From positions 5,566,501-5,630,500 of the forward strand of contig OX442318.1 of NCBI GenBank assembly GCA_949358305.1: DNA of 64,000 nt, given 5' to 3'. The notes below the pieces were generated by a model. It saw only the letters and a list, made by a program, of their open reading frames with translations, searched no databases and had not been told where the DNA came from. Position numbers and translations under genes: made by a program. Shown here piece after piece: positions 1-9,326 of the stretch; position 1 is the first letter of the stretch, and every line of letters starts with the position of its first letter. Origin of the DNA: Strigamia acuminata (Eukaryota; Arthropoda; Chilopoda; Geophilomorpha; Linotaeniidae).

Positions 1-36
1 GAGTCAGTTTTAGTAATTAGATTCCGGTTCACTTCA
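1..36 (+). repeat. 3' end of the 5' LTR
   Basis: These 36 bases are identical to 13194-13229 at the end of the 3' LTR and end in CA as LTRs do. The rest of this LTR lies outside the window. Confidence 0.9.
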
Positions 37-38
37 CT

Positions 39-51
39 TGGGGGCCCGTCC
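39..51 (+). promoter_or_regulatory. Primer-binding site of the LTR retrotransposon
   Basis: TGGGGGCCCGTCC begins two bases after the LTR end. It starts with TGG, as expected for pairing to the CCA end of a host tRNA that primes minus-strand synthesis. I did not identify which tRNA. Confidence 0.65.
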
Positions 52-169
52 TTTTGAACCTTAAGTGGATTTGCATTTTGTGTAAAATTCTAGGGACCTC
101 CAGAATTATTTTTTTTTGTAAAATCTTGTTAGTTATAAGTCTGTTTCTTTCTTCACTCTTTGATTGACC

Positions 170-3100
170 ATGCAACAAGACAGAGAAGCAGGAAGAGGGA
201 AAGGTCCGGCATGCAGGACCAGACAGAGGGACGGAGCGTCGGGAGGACATCACGACACACGCTCGCGATCGTCGTCACGATCAGCCGACGGTAGTCGAAC
301 GCCGAACCCATACAGTCAAGATCTTTGGCCTAATTCGGACAATGTTGACCATACTCTCGTCTCACGCCCACCCTCTCCCATGTCAATAGCAGAGAATGTT
401 AGTTCTACTGCCAGTTTGAAGGCCGACTTATCGCATTTATCACGCGAAGAGTTGCTAGTGGTGGCCAAGAAAAGGGGCAGATTGTTGAAAGCGCACCGTA
501 TTGCCGCGTCCAGGAGTAGGGACATTAGCGCTGTGACATCTGGAACCAGCACTCCGACCCAGGAAAGATTGGATAAGGTTCGCCAACGCATTCACGATCT
601 GATGCAAGCTGCAGCTACCAGTTTGACGGAAGCGCAGCAAAAATATTTAGAAGGCGGCCCAATTACGGATGAAGAAGCGGCGGAGCGATTGGCAGCAATA
701 CAAGCCCGCGAAGATGACATTCGAATTGCTGGCTCAGAAGAATACCAACTCATGAAACAAATGAGGTTGGAGGAATGCCAATTCAAAAATTCCAAATTGG
801 AATTGGAGCTTGTTACGAAACAGAAAGAGAACCGACTACAACAAGAAAAAGACCAAATGGAAGCTTTTAAAGTGCGCTTGGACACTCGGCAACAAGCTTT
901 GTTTGCAAGAGAAAAGGCGATGGAGACCGCAGTTCAAGATGAAAATGTCCGTCTTCGTCAAGCAACTCTGCAAGCGCAAGAAGATGCCGAGCGGATGCGC
1001 AAGGAGCTAGAAGATATGAAGTATCTCGCCCACATCAATTATCCGAGAGCTGCGGAACCGCAGAGAAGTTCGCGTCCAGCAGATACTGGACGGAAAAGAA
1101 TTGATTCTTTTGGGACTTCGTCCAAAAGAGGGAGGGAAGGTGCTGAAGAAGATTCAGCAAGTAAAAAATTGCTATCGTCTCCAACTAGGAATTTATTTGA
1201 AGTCATTGACCAGTGGAGTGCTCAACATTGTCCCAACAACCAAGGACAGACCACTCAACACAGAACAAAGACAACAGAAGTTAATTTGCAACCGGAAACC
1301 GTCACAATTCCAGCGACGAAGGGACTAAAGGAACGTTCACGCGACGTGTACGCAGGAGATTGGCCAGGAAAAAATGATCAACACCAATTTGGTGCGTCAA
1401 ATTTTGAACAATCAAAAAATCCGAAAGCCAACAAAACCTTTCGCCCTTGGGAAGACGATTCGAACAAATTGAAAAATACAGACGATGGAAAACAAGAGCA
1501 AGGCGCTTCAGCAAACCCTTTCGCGTCAAGTCAAGATGTGGATGAGCGACACCTTCCACAACGAAATGAGGGAAGGCGACAGACTGAGCATTATCCCTCA
1601 CAAGGTGACCAAGTAGTCCCAACACAAGAATTTCCAGAAAGAAATTGCCATTATGAAGACCGAGATAGGCGCCATGATGACGTGTCACATCAAAGACGGG
1701 ATTATTACGCGTCATCACGTGGTAACACACATGAAAGAGATTCACGTTACCAATATGAAGATCAAAATTATGATCAGCGATATTACACTAATGACTCACG
1801 CCGAGAAGACGATTCACATTATAGGGATCGATCACGGCAGAGAGGCAATTCGCGACAACGCGATGAGTCACGTCAAAGAGGTGGTCCTCATCAAGACGAA
1901 GAACAATCTCGTCAAAATGAATGGCAAAGAGACCGCAATAGTCCGCCACCAGGAGGCACACGAAACGAAAGAGACGAGCGAAAATATTCGGATTCGGAAC
2001 ATTTCCGACAAAATGAAGGAAATGACTCACGAAATTTCGGACAACGTCAACAGCGATCCGAATATCGTTCAGATGAGCACAGAACACCTGCTGGTGAAGC
2101 TAATGCACCTCAAATGACTCCTGCACAGTGGCGAGAATTCATTAATAGTCAAATTGATGAACGTTTAGCAAGAATTCCATCTAAAGCTCAAGAGATGGAA
2201 GAGGTTTTGCAAAAAAGAATTAGAAAATATTGTGCTGGAAATTGGTCACACACATTCACTGACCCAAGCCAAATAAAATGGGATAGAATAACACCAGACC
2301 CGTTTGATGGAACTTGGCAAGCCGGAACTCAATTTTTTGATGACGTAATGCAAATTGCAAGAAGTCACGGCATTGACCCGAGAACCACATTAGACAAGAT
2401 TATTCCTAAGATTCTGACCGGAGGTGCGGCAAAATGGTTCTATGGGCGCTCATTTGCATCATGGAACGAATTTGTGCGTGCTTTCATGAAAGAATATGGA
2501 GAATCAAATGCAACTTTGTACCATAATTGGGATAACCTGAAACAAATGTTAGGTGAAGATCTCCGCTCGTATTTGCGAAGGACGGAGGAATTACTTGATC
2601 AATTACCATACAATGTTGATGACTTTTCAGCTGACCGCCAATTCCGTCGAGGTTTAACGGAATTCTCAGAGAGAGTGTTGTCAATGGTCAAAGCACCTTT
2701 GGCGAATTCTTTTGAGAAATTGGCTGAATTTATGAGGACAAATCAGATGTACATTGACGATCGATACATCAAAGATTTGCCACCGGAGGAGCAAAGGGGA
2801 CAAGAGGAGTTGCTGCGACGTCAAGCAAACTTTGCTAGAGGAGGTACGAAAGTGATGCAACCTCGATCACTATTCACCATGCCTCGCAAGGAAGTCACAT
2901 TTCAGCGCGGCAAAGATAATGAACCAACTCCTCACCCTCCTCCAAAAATTCCAACTAGACCCACAGCTAGATGGGTACAGGAAGTTGATGATCAAAGAGA
3001 TATGGTAAGTAACCAAATAATCTCTATAGAATTGACTGACGAACACATTGAGACTTTGGTCGAAGCAACAAACGCATTTTACGCAAAAAATAATGCGACA

Positions 3101-3472
3101 ACGGCCAAATACAAGCCGCCAATGCAACCAAAGTCAACAGTCTCTAGTGACACCAAAGAAGGTCAAAGTCATACGCCAAAGACTTTTTCACTGGAATTTC
3201 CAGCTAAAACTCCATCACAGGAAGCTGGAAAAACTGAAAGCAATAGTCAAGCAACGACTGCATCAGTTAAAAGTGAAGGAAGTGTAGAAACAGCTACTAC
3301 ACCAAGAATGACGCCTGATAACGCACCTTGTCATAACTGCGGTGCATTAGGACATTGGGCAAGACAGTGCCCACAACCAAAAAAGCAGTCTGCACCAAAA
3401 ATGGACATTGAAAAGTTGGTGGACGCCCTCACTGAAGCCGTGCAAAAAAACTTGCGAGCGCGGGACCAGTAA
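170..3472 (+). CDS. gag: Gag polyprotein of the Ty3/Gypsy element
   Basis: The ORF encodes about 1100 residues from the first ATG after the leader. Residues about 90-300 are charged, heptad-like and probably coiled coil. Residues about 450-680 are very rich in Arg, Asp, Glu, Gln and His, a likely disordered region. Residues about 705-880 match the retrotransposon Gag capsid fold (motifs such as KWFYGRSFASW and EFVRAFMKEYG). Near the C-terminus a CCHC zinc knuckle (CHNCGALGHWARQC) should bind RNA. The protein should form the cytoplasmic particle shell. It is much longer than the usual 300-500 residue Gypsy Gag because of the N-terminal coil and charged region. The 3' end overlaps the protease frame through a slippery heptamer at 3445. 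Confidence 0.9.
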   Translation: MQQDREAGRGKGPACRTRQRDGASGGHHDTRSRSSSRSADGSRTPNPYSQDLWPNSDNVDHTLVSRPPSPMSIAENVSSTASLKADLSHLSREELLVVAKKRGRLLKAHRIAASRSRDISAVTSGTSTPTQERLDKVRQRIHDLMQAAATSLTEAQQKYLEGGPITDEEAAERLAAIQAREDDIRIAGSEEYQLMKQMRLEECQFKNSKLELELVTKQKENRLQQEKDQMEAFKVRLDTRQQALFAREKAMETAVQDENVRLRQATLQAQEDAERMRKELEDMKYLAHINYPRAAEPQRSSRPADTGRKRIDSFGTSSKRGREGAEEDSASKKLLSSPTRNLFEVIDQWSAQHCPNNQGQTTQHRTKTTEVNLQPETVTIPATKGLKERSRDVYAGDWPGKNDQHQFGASNFEQSKNPKANKTFRPWEDDSNKLKNTDDGKQEQGASANPFASSQDVDERHLPQRNEGRRQTEHYPSQGDQVVPTQEFPERNCHYEDRDRRHDDVSHQRRDYYASSRGNTHERDSRYQYEDQNYDQRYYTNDSRREDDSHYRDRSRQRGNSRQRDESRQRGGPHQDEEQSRQNEWQRDRNSPPPGGTRNERDERKYSDSEHFRQNEGNDSRNFGQRQQRSEYRSDEHRTPAGEANAPQMTPAQWREFINSQIDERLARIPSKAQEMEEVLQKRIRKYCAGNWSHTFTDPSQIKWDRITPDPFDGTWQAGTQFFDDVMQIARSHGIDPRTTLDKIIPKILTGGAAKWFYGRSFASWNEFVRAFMKEYGESNATLYHNWDNLKQMLGEDLRSYLRRTEELLDQLPYNVDDFSADRQFRRGLTEFSERVLSMVKAPLANSFEKLAEFMRTNQMYIDDRYIKDLPPEEQRGQEELLRRQANFARGGTKVMQPRSLFTMPRKEVTFQRGKDNEPTPHPPPKIPTRPTARWVQEVDDQRDMVSNQIISIELTDEHIETLVEATNAFYAKNNATTAKYKPPMQPKSTVSSDTKEGQSHTPKTFSLEFPAKTPSQEAGKTESNSQATTASVKSEGSVETATTPRMTPDNAPCHNCGALGHWARQCPQPKKQSAPKMDIEKLVDALTEAVQKNLRARDQ
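3445..3451 (+). promoter_or_regulatory. Programmed -1 ribosomal frameshift heptamer (A AAA AAC)
   Basis: In the Gag frame the codons read CAA AAA AAC, so the classical X XXY YYZ heptamer A AAA AAC lies 18 bases upstream of the Gag stop. A -1 slip here enters the frame that is open through the protease, from 3451 on. Heptamer type, shift direction and open frame all agree. No stimulatory pseudoknot was verified. Confidence 0.8.
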
Positions 3473-4938
3473 ATCAGGATCCCGCGCCATCAAATAAATC
3501 GGAAGAATTGCAGGAAAGTGAAGGCGTAACTGCAAGTAAAAAAGAAGTGTCACCCTCTATCGATCCAGAGACGGGGAAAAGAAAAGGAGAAATGATTTGT
3601 GAAATCATTGGCGGGGAAATAGTATCAATTAGATTTCCGCCACCAGCATCTCCTAAAGTCGAAAAGAAAGAAGCAATAGAGAATGCTCTTGTTGCAAAGG
3701 AAAAGATTCCTTGTGTATTAACGCCTCCAGAAGCCATAGGGACAATGCGAGTTGCTCAAGATGAAGTAACTTGCAAACCTGAAGACGGCAAAATTGTCAA
3801 ACTACAATTTCCATTATCAGAATTAACAACAATTCCTGAAAGTGAGGAAATTGAAGAAGTCGACAACACATATTTTGTGAACGAAATTACACAAGCACTG
3901 AAGGAGGTGGGACTTGATGAGGAAAACGAGGCGACAATTTTTTGGGCCAATGTGAAAAATTCATATGAGAATGACCCTTCAGAGGCAGCGTGGATGATGA
4001 ACACACTAGTTGAACCAATTGTGTGGGATCCATTACTATACGAACTTCCAAAGCTAGCACCTGAAGAAGGCCCAAGAATAAGAGTCTTCAATGTTTTAAT
4101 CCCCGACGACGAACAACTTGGAGGAATGACAACGATGGACATTCTCACTGAAAGCGGAAGCATAGCCGCAACATTAGATTCAGGTGCCAACAGAAGTTGT
4201 GTGTCACTACCGCTAGTGAAAGCAATGGGCTTGGAAGATAAAATTACCAAAGTTGGGCCTAACATGGCCATAAACACAGCGGACAAAAAAGTTCAGCCGA
4301 TTGGTTCAATTCGAATACTGTTCCGATGGACACATGGCATGATGTTGCACTATTTTTTGGTGTTGCCACACGAGATGCATTTCATGCTCATGGGGAATGA
4401 TGTCATGAAAAGAATGAGAATCCAGCCAAATCCCCTCAGCGGAAAGTGGAATTTCATAACCACTTTGGAAGTACCAACTCCATACGTTCCGCAGTCCGTG
4501 CTGGATAAATGGGAAAAAACGTTAGAGCAACCAGAATCAACATTCCGGACATTTGCAAAAGAAACATGTTACAATGCTTTCAATGCAAGATTGAGAATGG
4601 ACAATGGCGTAGACAACTTGGTGGAAGAAGCCAAACTTCAGCTAACAGAGGCTCTTCAGTTAGAAGCAGTACTTAGAAAGCATGAGAAGATTCTCACCAA
4701 AACGCCAGGGAAAACATGTTTTGCAGCATACAATCGAATTGGACACAAAAAAGCCTATCAGAGTGCCATTTCGAAGCTGGAACCCGCAAAAGCGCGAAAT
4801 TTTGCGCCAACTCTGTCAAGAGTTCAAGGACAAAGGTTTTGTGTCGGATGCGGAGGGAGATTATGCTGCGCGGATCGTATTAGTGTCAAAAACCGGATCA
4901 GATCCTCGGTTATGCATCGACTATCGGCCGATAATTGA
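3451..4938 (+). CDS. pro: Retroviral-type aspartic protease region of Pol (-1 frame)
   Basis: This frame is reached by -1 slippage at 3445-3451 and has no convincing start of its own; the first in-frame ATG lies well inside. The catalytic motif LDSGANRSCV is at about 4177-4206, in a retropepsin-like context with a later hydrophobic LMGNDVM stretch. It should cleave Gag-Pol inside particles. About 170 residues of charged linker precede it. The region after about 4680 overlaps the reverse-transcriptase frame. Similarity to RT N-termini switches from this frame to the next at about 4711-4720, so the tail to 4938 is probably out of frame. The switch needs a +1 (or -2) change, either a disabling indel or a second recoding event. 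Confidence 0.85.
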   Translation, partial: LASAGPVNQDPAPSNKSEELQESEGVTASKKEVSPSIDPETGKRKGEMICEIIGGEIVSIRFPPPASPKVEKKEAIENALVAKEKIPCVLTPPEAIGTMRVAQDEVTCKPEDGKIVKLQFPLSELTTIPESEEIEEVDNTYFVNEITQALKEVGLDEENEATIFWANVKNSYENDPSEAAWMMNTLVEPIVWDPLLYELPKLAPEEGPRIRVFNVLIPDDEQLGGMTTMDILTESGSIAATLDSGANRSCVSLPLVKAMGLEDKITKVGPNMAINTADKKVQPIGSIRILFRWTHGMMLHYFLVLPHEMHFMLMGNDVMKRMRIQPNPLSGKWNFITTLEVPTPYVPQSVLDKWEKTLEQPESTFRTFAKETCYNAFNARLRMDNGVDNLVEEAKLQLTEALQLEAVLRKHEKILTKTPGKTCFAAYNRIGHKKAYQSAISKLEPAKARNFAPTLSRVQGQRFCVGCGGRLCCADRISVKNRIRSSVMHRLSADN

Positions 4939-7450
4939 ACACACTTTGTATGATCCGCCCCAAATGCCCACGATCACGGAGATTCTGCGAGAACTAGGAG
5001 AGTTCAACTGGGTGACGACAATAGATCTGACCAAGGGTTACTGGCAGATTGAGTTACGCCCAGAAGATAGACCAAAGACGGCGTTTTGGAGCCCGATTGG
5101 GCGTCTAATGTTTAATGTCATGCCATTTGGGCTTGTCAACGCGCCCACGACATTCCAGCGCCTAATTGAGAAAGTGCTCGGCGATGCATATCGCAAGTAC
5201 GCCTGGGCGTACTTGGATGACATCGTCATCGTGTCGAAGACATACGAAGAGCACATGCGCCATGTGGACGACGTCTTATCAAAATTGGAAAGAGCTGGTT
5301 TGCACGTGAATCCTGAAAAGTCAAAATTTTGTCGGAAAGAGCTAAAATTTTTAGGCTACAATTTAGGGGTCAACGGTGTAAGCGCAGATCCGAAAAAAGT
5401 GGACGCCATTGCTAAGTTTCCAGCGCCAACCAATCTCACCGAGTTGCAGCGCTTTCTTGGAATGGTGAATTTTTTTCACAGACTGTTGAAGGATTTGGCC
5501 ACTGTGGCCGAGCCCCTGCGTCCGCTCTTGAAGAAGGGCATCGATTTCGTGTGGACAGAAGATCACCAACGAGCGTTTGATGAAGTCAAAAGGCTACTCA
5601 CTGACTCAGAAACGATGGCGTTGCCGGACTTAACCCGTCCATTTATTGTCCACACCGACGCAAGCAAAAAAGGGCTCGGAGCGGCATTAATGCAAAAGAA
5701 CATGATCAACGGACAAGAACTCGAGGTCCCCTGCGTATATGCTAGTCGCAGTCTGCAGGCGGCAGAACTGAATTACAGCGTCACAGACCTCGAATGTCTG
5801 GCGGTAATTTGGGCGTTGCGAAAATTCCGAGAATATCTGGAATTCACCCATTTCACTGTGCAGACTGACCATCAGGCCTTGAAATGGCTCATGGGATTGG
5901 ATGAGCCCACTGGTCGTCTTGCCAGATGGCAAATGGAACTCATGTCGTATAGTTTTAAAATCCAGTACGTCAAGGGTCCAACCAATGTGCTTGCTGATGC
6001 ATTGTCGCGTGCGCCAACAGATTTGACAAGTGGTGAAGATGAATGCGGAGAAGCGGACGGCGATACACGTTATTGCCCGACAGAGGTCCATTCTTGGGAA
6101 ATTAAGAATTGGAACCAGCTGCCTACGCCGAAAGCCCCTGAAGATCCAATGGTCGCTTATTGGTGCAATTTGTATGTTGCACCAACGGCAGAGACGAAGC
6201 AAAAATTACGCGAGGAGGAAGAATGGCGATACATGCCAAAATCAGACAATGCGATGGCAAATGCCTTCATCCTCAAAGTGACAGAGCAATTAAATTGCAC
6301 TCCACCTACTCGCGAGGAATTTATAGCCGAGCAAAAGGCAGACAAACATTGTCAAATCATCCGCTTTTATCTGGAAACACAACAGTTCCCACCACATGTC
6401 ACGACTCGCCTTCAAAGAAGAAATTTCAAAGTATTAGCAACCAGACATATCCTCGAGGAAGATCTGCTCATGCGGTATCAACCAACGATTTCCGATGAGC
6501 TAGGCGAGGATAATAGTGCATTAAAAGTCGTGGTACCAAAGTCGTTAAGATTTCGAGTACTTTGGTTGATGCACGGCCACCCATTGGCTAGCCATAGCGG
6601 TATTGCAAGAACACTTTACCGGATGCGCTGCATTTACGTTTGGGACGGCATGAAAAGGGACACTGCCAAATTCATCAAGCACTGTGTCAGATGTCAGGCG
6701 TGCAAACCACGACCAAAAACAAAAGTTGAGCCGGCTGAAATTGGGCCTTATGCACCATTTGAGTGCTTGAGCATTGATCTGACAGGCCCAAAACCACGGA
6801 CGATCGAAGGAAACAACTATATTTTGGTTATTTTGGATGTTGCGACTCACTGGCCAAAATTGTACCCATTGGAGGACCCTACAGCCCAAATAATATCTGA
6901 CTGTGTTTACGACACATCCATGGACTGGGGATTTCCTCTAAAAATAATATCCGACAATGGCCCGCATTTTAAAGCACGAATCTACAAGGAGTTTTGCAAA
7001 CGTTTCAAAATTATCCCAAAATTCACTTCCCCGTATCATCCACAAGCCAATCCAGTCGAGAGGCTCAACAGGGACATTAAGTATGTCATTGCAATTTTCA
7101 CAGACCTGCACCGCCGCTGGGACGAATATTTAAGAGAAATAGCGTTCAGCATCAGGTCCACTGAGTCAAGGGGTCGAGGATACTCCCCTGCCTATCTCAA
7201 CTGCGGCAGAGAACTTCGTATTCCTTGGGATCCGAGAGTTCTCGATGGAATTCTTCGGATTGACCCGAAACGGCCCCATGAGTATGTCCAAAGATTACAA
7301 AGAGTGATAAGCGACACGTACCACCACATGATGGCGCATATTGTAGACTTAAGAGAGAGAGTGCGCAATCATCAAGATGATGCCAAATTTGAGAACTTCA
7401 AAATCAATGATCTTGTTTGGAGAGAAAACCACGCGCTCTCAAAGGCCTGA
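4682..7450 (+). CDS. pol: Reverse transcriptase - RNase H - integrase part of Pol, ends at an in-frame TGA
   Basis: The RT core shows the CIDYR motif, the WVTTIDLTKGYWQ motif and the catalytic YLDD at about 5212-5223. RNase H shows HTDASKKGLGAAL and TDHQALKWL. Integrase has the HHCC zinc-binding residues (HPLASHSG, then CVRCQAC) and the DDE triad (D in IDLTGP, D in ISDNGPHF, E in PVERLN). The frame ends at TGA 7448-7450, just before the GPY/F motif. Downstream codons remain open in the same frame and continue the family alignment, so this TGA is a premature stop or readthrough codon rather than the natural end. The proteins would act in the particle and nucleus to copy and integrate the element. 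Confidence 0.92.
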   Translation: MRRFSPKRQGKHVLQHTIELDTKKPIRVPFRSWNPQKREILRQLCQEFKDKGFVSDAEGDYAARIVLVSKTGSDPRLCIDYRPIIEHTLYDPPQMPTITEILRELGEFNWVTTIDLTKGYWQIELRPEDRPKTAFWSPIGRLMFNVMPFGLVNAPTTFQRLIEKVLGDAYRKYAWAYLDDIVIVSKTYEEHMRHVDDVLSKLERAGLHVNPEKSKFCRKELKFLGYNLGVNGVSADPKKVDAIAKFPAPTNLTELQRFLGMVNFFHRLLKDLATVAEPLRPLLKKGIDFVWTEDHQRAFDEVKRLLTDSETMALPDLTRPFIVHTDASKKGLGAALMQKNMINGQELEVPCVYASRSLQAAELNYSVTDLECLAVIWALRKFREYLEFTHFTVQTDHQALKWLMGLDEPTGRLARWQMELMSYSFKIQYVKGPTNVLADALSRAPTDLTSGEDECGEADGDTRYCPTEVHSWEIKNWNQLPTPKAPEDPMVAYWCNLYVAPTAETKQKLREEEEWRYMPKSDNAMANAFILKVTEQLNCTPPTREEFIAEQKADKHCQIIRFYLETQQFPPHVTTRLQRRNFKVLATRHILEEDLLMRYQPTISDELGEDNSALKVVVPKSLRFRVLWLMHGHPLASHSGIARTLYRMRCIYVWDGMKRDTAKFIKHCVRCQACKPRPKTKVEPAEIGPYAPFECLSIDLTGPKPRTIEGNNYILVILDVATHWPKLYPLEDPTAQIISDCVYDTSMDWGFPLKIISDNGPHFKARIYKEFCKRFKIIPKFTSPYHPQANPVERLNRDIKYVIAIFTDLHRRWDEYLREIAFSIRSTESRGRGYSPAYLNCGRELRIPWDPRVLDGILRIDPKRPHEYVQRLQRVISDTYHHMMAHIVDLRERVRNHQDDAKFENFKINDLVWRENHALSKA

Positions 7451-8311
7451 GCTGGTATCTCTGCGAGTATCGCGGACAAGCGTACTGGACCCTATGTTAT
7501 TACCCAAATACATCAGGGTGGAGCTGCCAGATTGCGCCGGCTAAAAGACAATCGAATTTTTAACTCAATTCACAAATCCGAATTGTCACCCTACTTTCCT
7601 GAATTTAACCAAGAAATTTGGTTAAAAGGCCAAACTAAAAGTAACCCCAATGCTGAGGTGGTAAACACCTTATTCGATGACATTCCAGCAAGAGGGGAGA
7701 ATTCAGAAGTAGTGGAAGAGGCAGAAAATGTGCCAAGTACAGAAGTCGCAGAAAATGTGCAAACGTCAACTAATGCACAAGAAACACAAAAACAGTCAGA
7801 ATTGCAAAATTCGCAAAATTTTGAAGTCAATTTTGATTTGGGTGGAGTCGTCGAAACGCAAGAAATTGCAAATGCACCAAGTGCAGACGACATGCAAAAT
7901 CAAGAACGTGCAGAAAACGTTCACGACAATGACAATGCGCAAGGCGCAGAAAGTGTGGAATCTGTGCACAGAAATGTGCAAGATGTCGCACGAGACGTAG
8001 AAAATGCACCAACTAGTGCACAAAGTGCCGAAAATTTGCCAAATGCAGAAAATGTGCAAGGTGCAGAAAAATATGTTGCAGAAAGTTCAGATGACACGGA
8101 TGCAGACATTCCACTAATCACCCCAGAAAATGATGTTTTTGGAAATGAAAAGCAAGTTGCTTCATTTTCCAAAAAGAGGGGAAAGAGAGTGGAAAAGAAA
8201 GTTGAAGTAAAAAAGAAATATCAACAATTGAATTCTCGTGAAAAGAAAAAGGCTTTAAAACAATACCCACTTCGCGACAGAGCGAAGATAAAGCCTCCGG
8301 ATTATCTCTAA
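7451..8311 (+). CDS. pol: Integrase C-terminal GPY/F region plus long AEN-repeat tail, after the in-frame TGA
   Basis: Reading continues in the integrase frame after the TGA. KRTGPYVI is the GPY/F motif of Gypsy integrases, which helps in multimerisation and target choice. From about residue 55 the tail is low complexity, with many copies of AENV/AENVQ-like words, then a Lys/Arg-rich end. Such tails vary between Gypsy lineages; I know no function for this one. No chromodomain is seen. Confidence 0.75.
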   Translation, partial: AGISASIADKRTGPYVITQIHQGGAARLRRLKDNRIFNSIHKSELSPYFPEFNQEIWLKGQTKSNPNAEVVNTLFDDIPARGENSEVVEEAENVPSTEVAENVQTSTNAQETQKQSELQNSQNFEVNFDLGGVVETQEIANAPSADDMQNQERAENVHDNDNAQGAESVESVHRNVQDVARDVENAPTSAQSAENLPNAENVQGAEKYVAESSDDTDADIPLITPENDVFGNEKQVASFSKKRGKRVEKKVEVKKKYQQLNSREKKKALKQYPLRDRAKIKPPDYL

Positions 8312-9314
8312 AAATAGAGCGAGGACGTCGCTCGGAAGTCCGGAAATGGACGACGTCATTGCTGCGTTGTGATTGGTCGCCGAAGGGATCAGCTGCAGTT
8401 TGAGACACTTAGACATAACAACAAGTGTGAATTAGTTTAACCTCTCGGAAAACAAACAAATTTCGATAAGTGATCACTGGCAGACAACAGCAACAGCGAT
8501 CTGAGGTTTGGGAAAAGCGTTTACGACGACCAACAACAACGAAAAGCGGAGATTAATCGGGAAAGATGTCGCGAGAACGGCAAGCAGACGGTTCGGATGA
8601 CGAACAACAGAAAGAAAAGGAAATTTTAGACAAGGTAGTCAAAAATTGAAAAATATTCAATTGAGAACACGACAAATAAGTTGATAAAAAACGTTTTCTT
8701 CACATAAATGTGTATGTCAATGTGATCAAAGATAGAAATGAGAAAGTTTATCAGAGAATTAAAAGGCTCACTCTCAGAAATGAATGGTAAAAGGGAAAAA
8801 ATTGTCCGAATCTTTACTATTCATAAGTTAAAAGGCAAAACGATTCATAAGAAAGAATTATAAGGCATAAATTTGATACGTTTAATTGAAAAATATAACA
8901 AAAAATTAAATGCGGGTACGGGAATCGAAGTGTAAATTGCTATAAATAACATGAGAACGGACGCCATCTTGTGTTCAATCACGGAACCAAAATGGCGGAG
9001 TTCGAAATAAGAGATTAAAACACATTGACACACACATGGAAGAAACGAGAAGTGTGTGACAAAATAAGGAAGTAACGATAAAAGAAAAAATTAGGCAGAT
9101 TTTCGAGTCAAAAAAAAAAAAAAAAGACAAAATTGTCTAAAATAATTTCGTCAAAAAAGATAAAACTCCGCATGCTATGCAGAGGGGACGCCATCTAGCG
9201 GCCCGAAATCAAATTAAAAGGCAATATTTTATCGAAAATACTAAAATAAATGTCACACACATAAGGAATTGTTATTATATTGAAAATATTTATTAAATAA
9301 CATTCTTTTGGTAG
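8312..9314 (+). other. Inter-ORF region with candidate leader exon and intron for ORF3
   Basis: No large ORF. A short ORF opens at ATG 8566 (MSRERQADGSDDEQQ...). It is followed by a plausible splice donor (AAG|GTAGTC at 8635). An acceptor (CTTTTGGTAG) ends at 9314. Joining 8634 to 9315 keeps the frame into the third ORF and would add 27 residues upstream of its first ATG. A purine-poor A15 run lies at about 9111-9125. Confidence 0.45.
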
Positions 9315-9326
9315 ACTGAACAAGCC

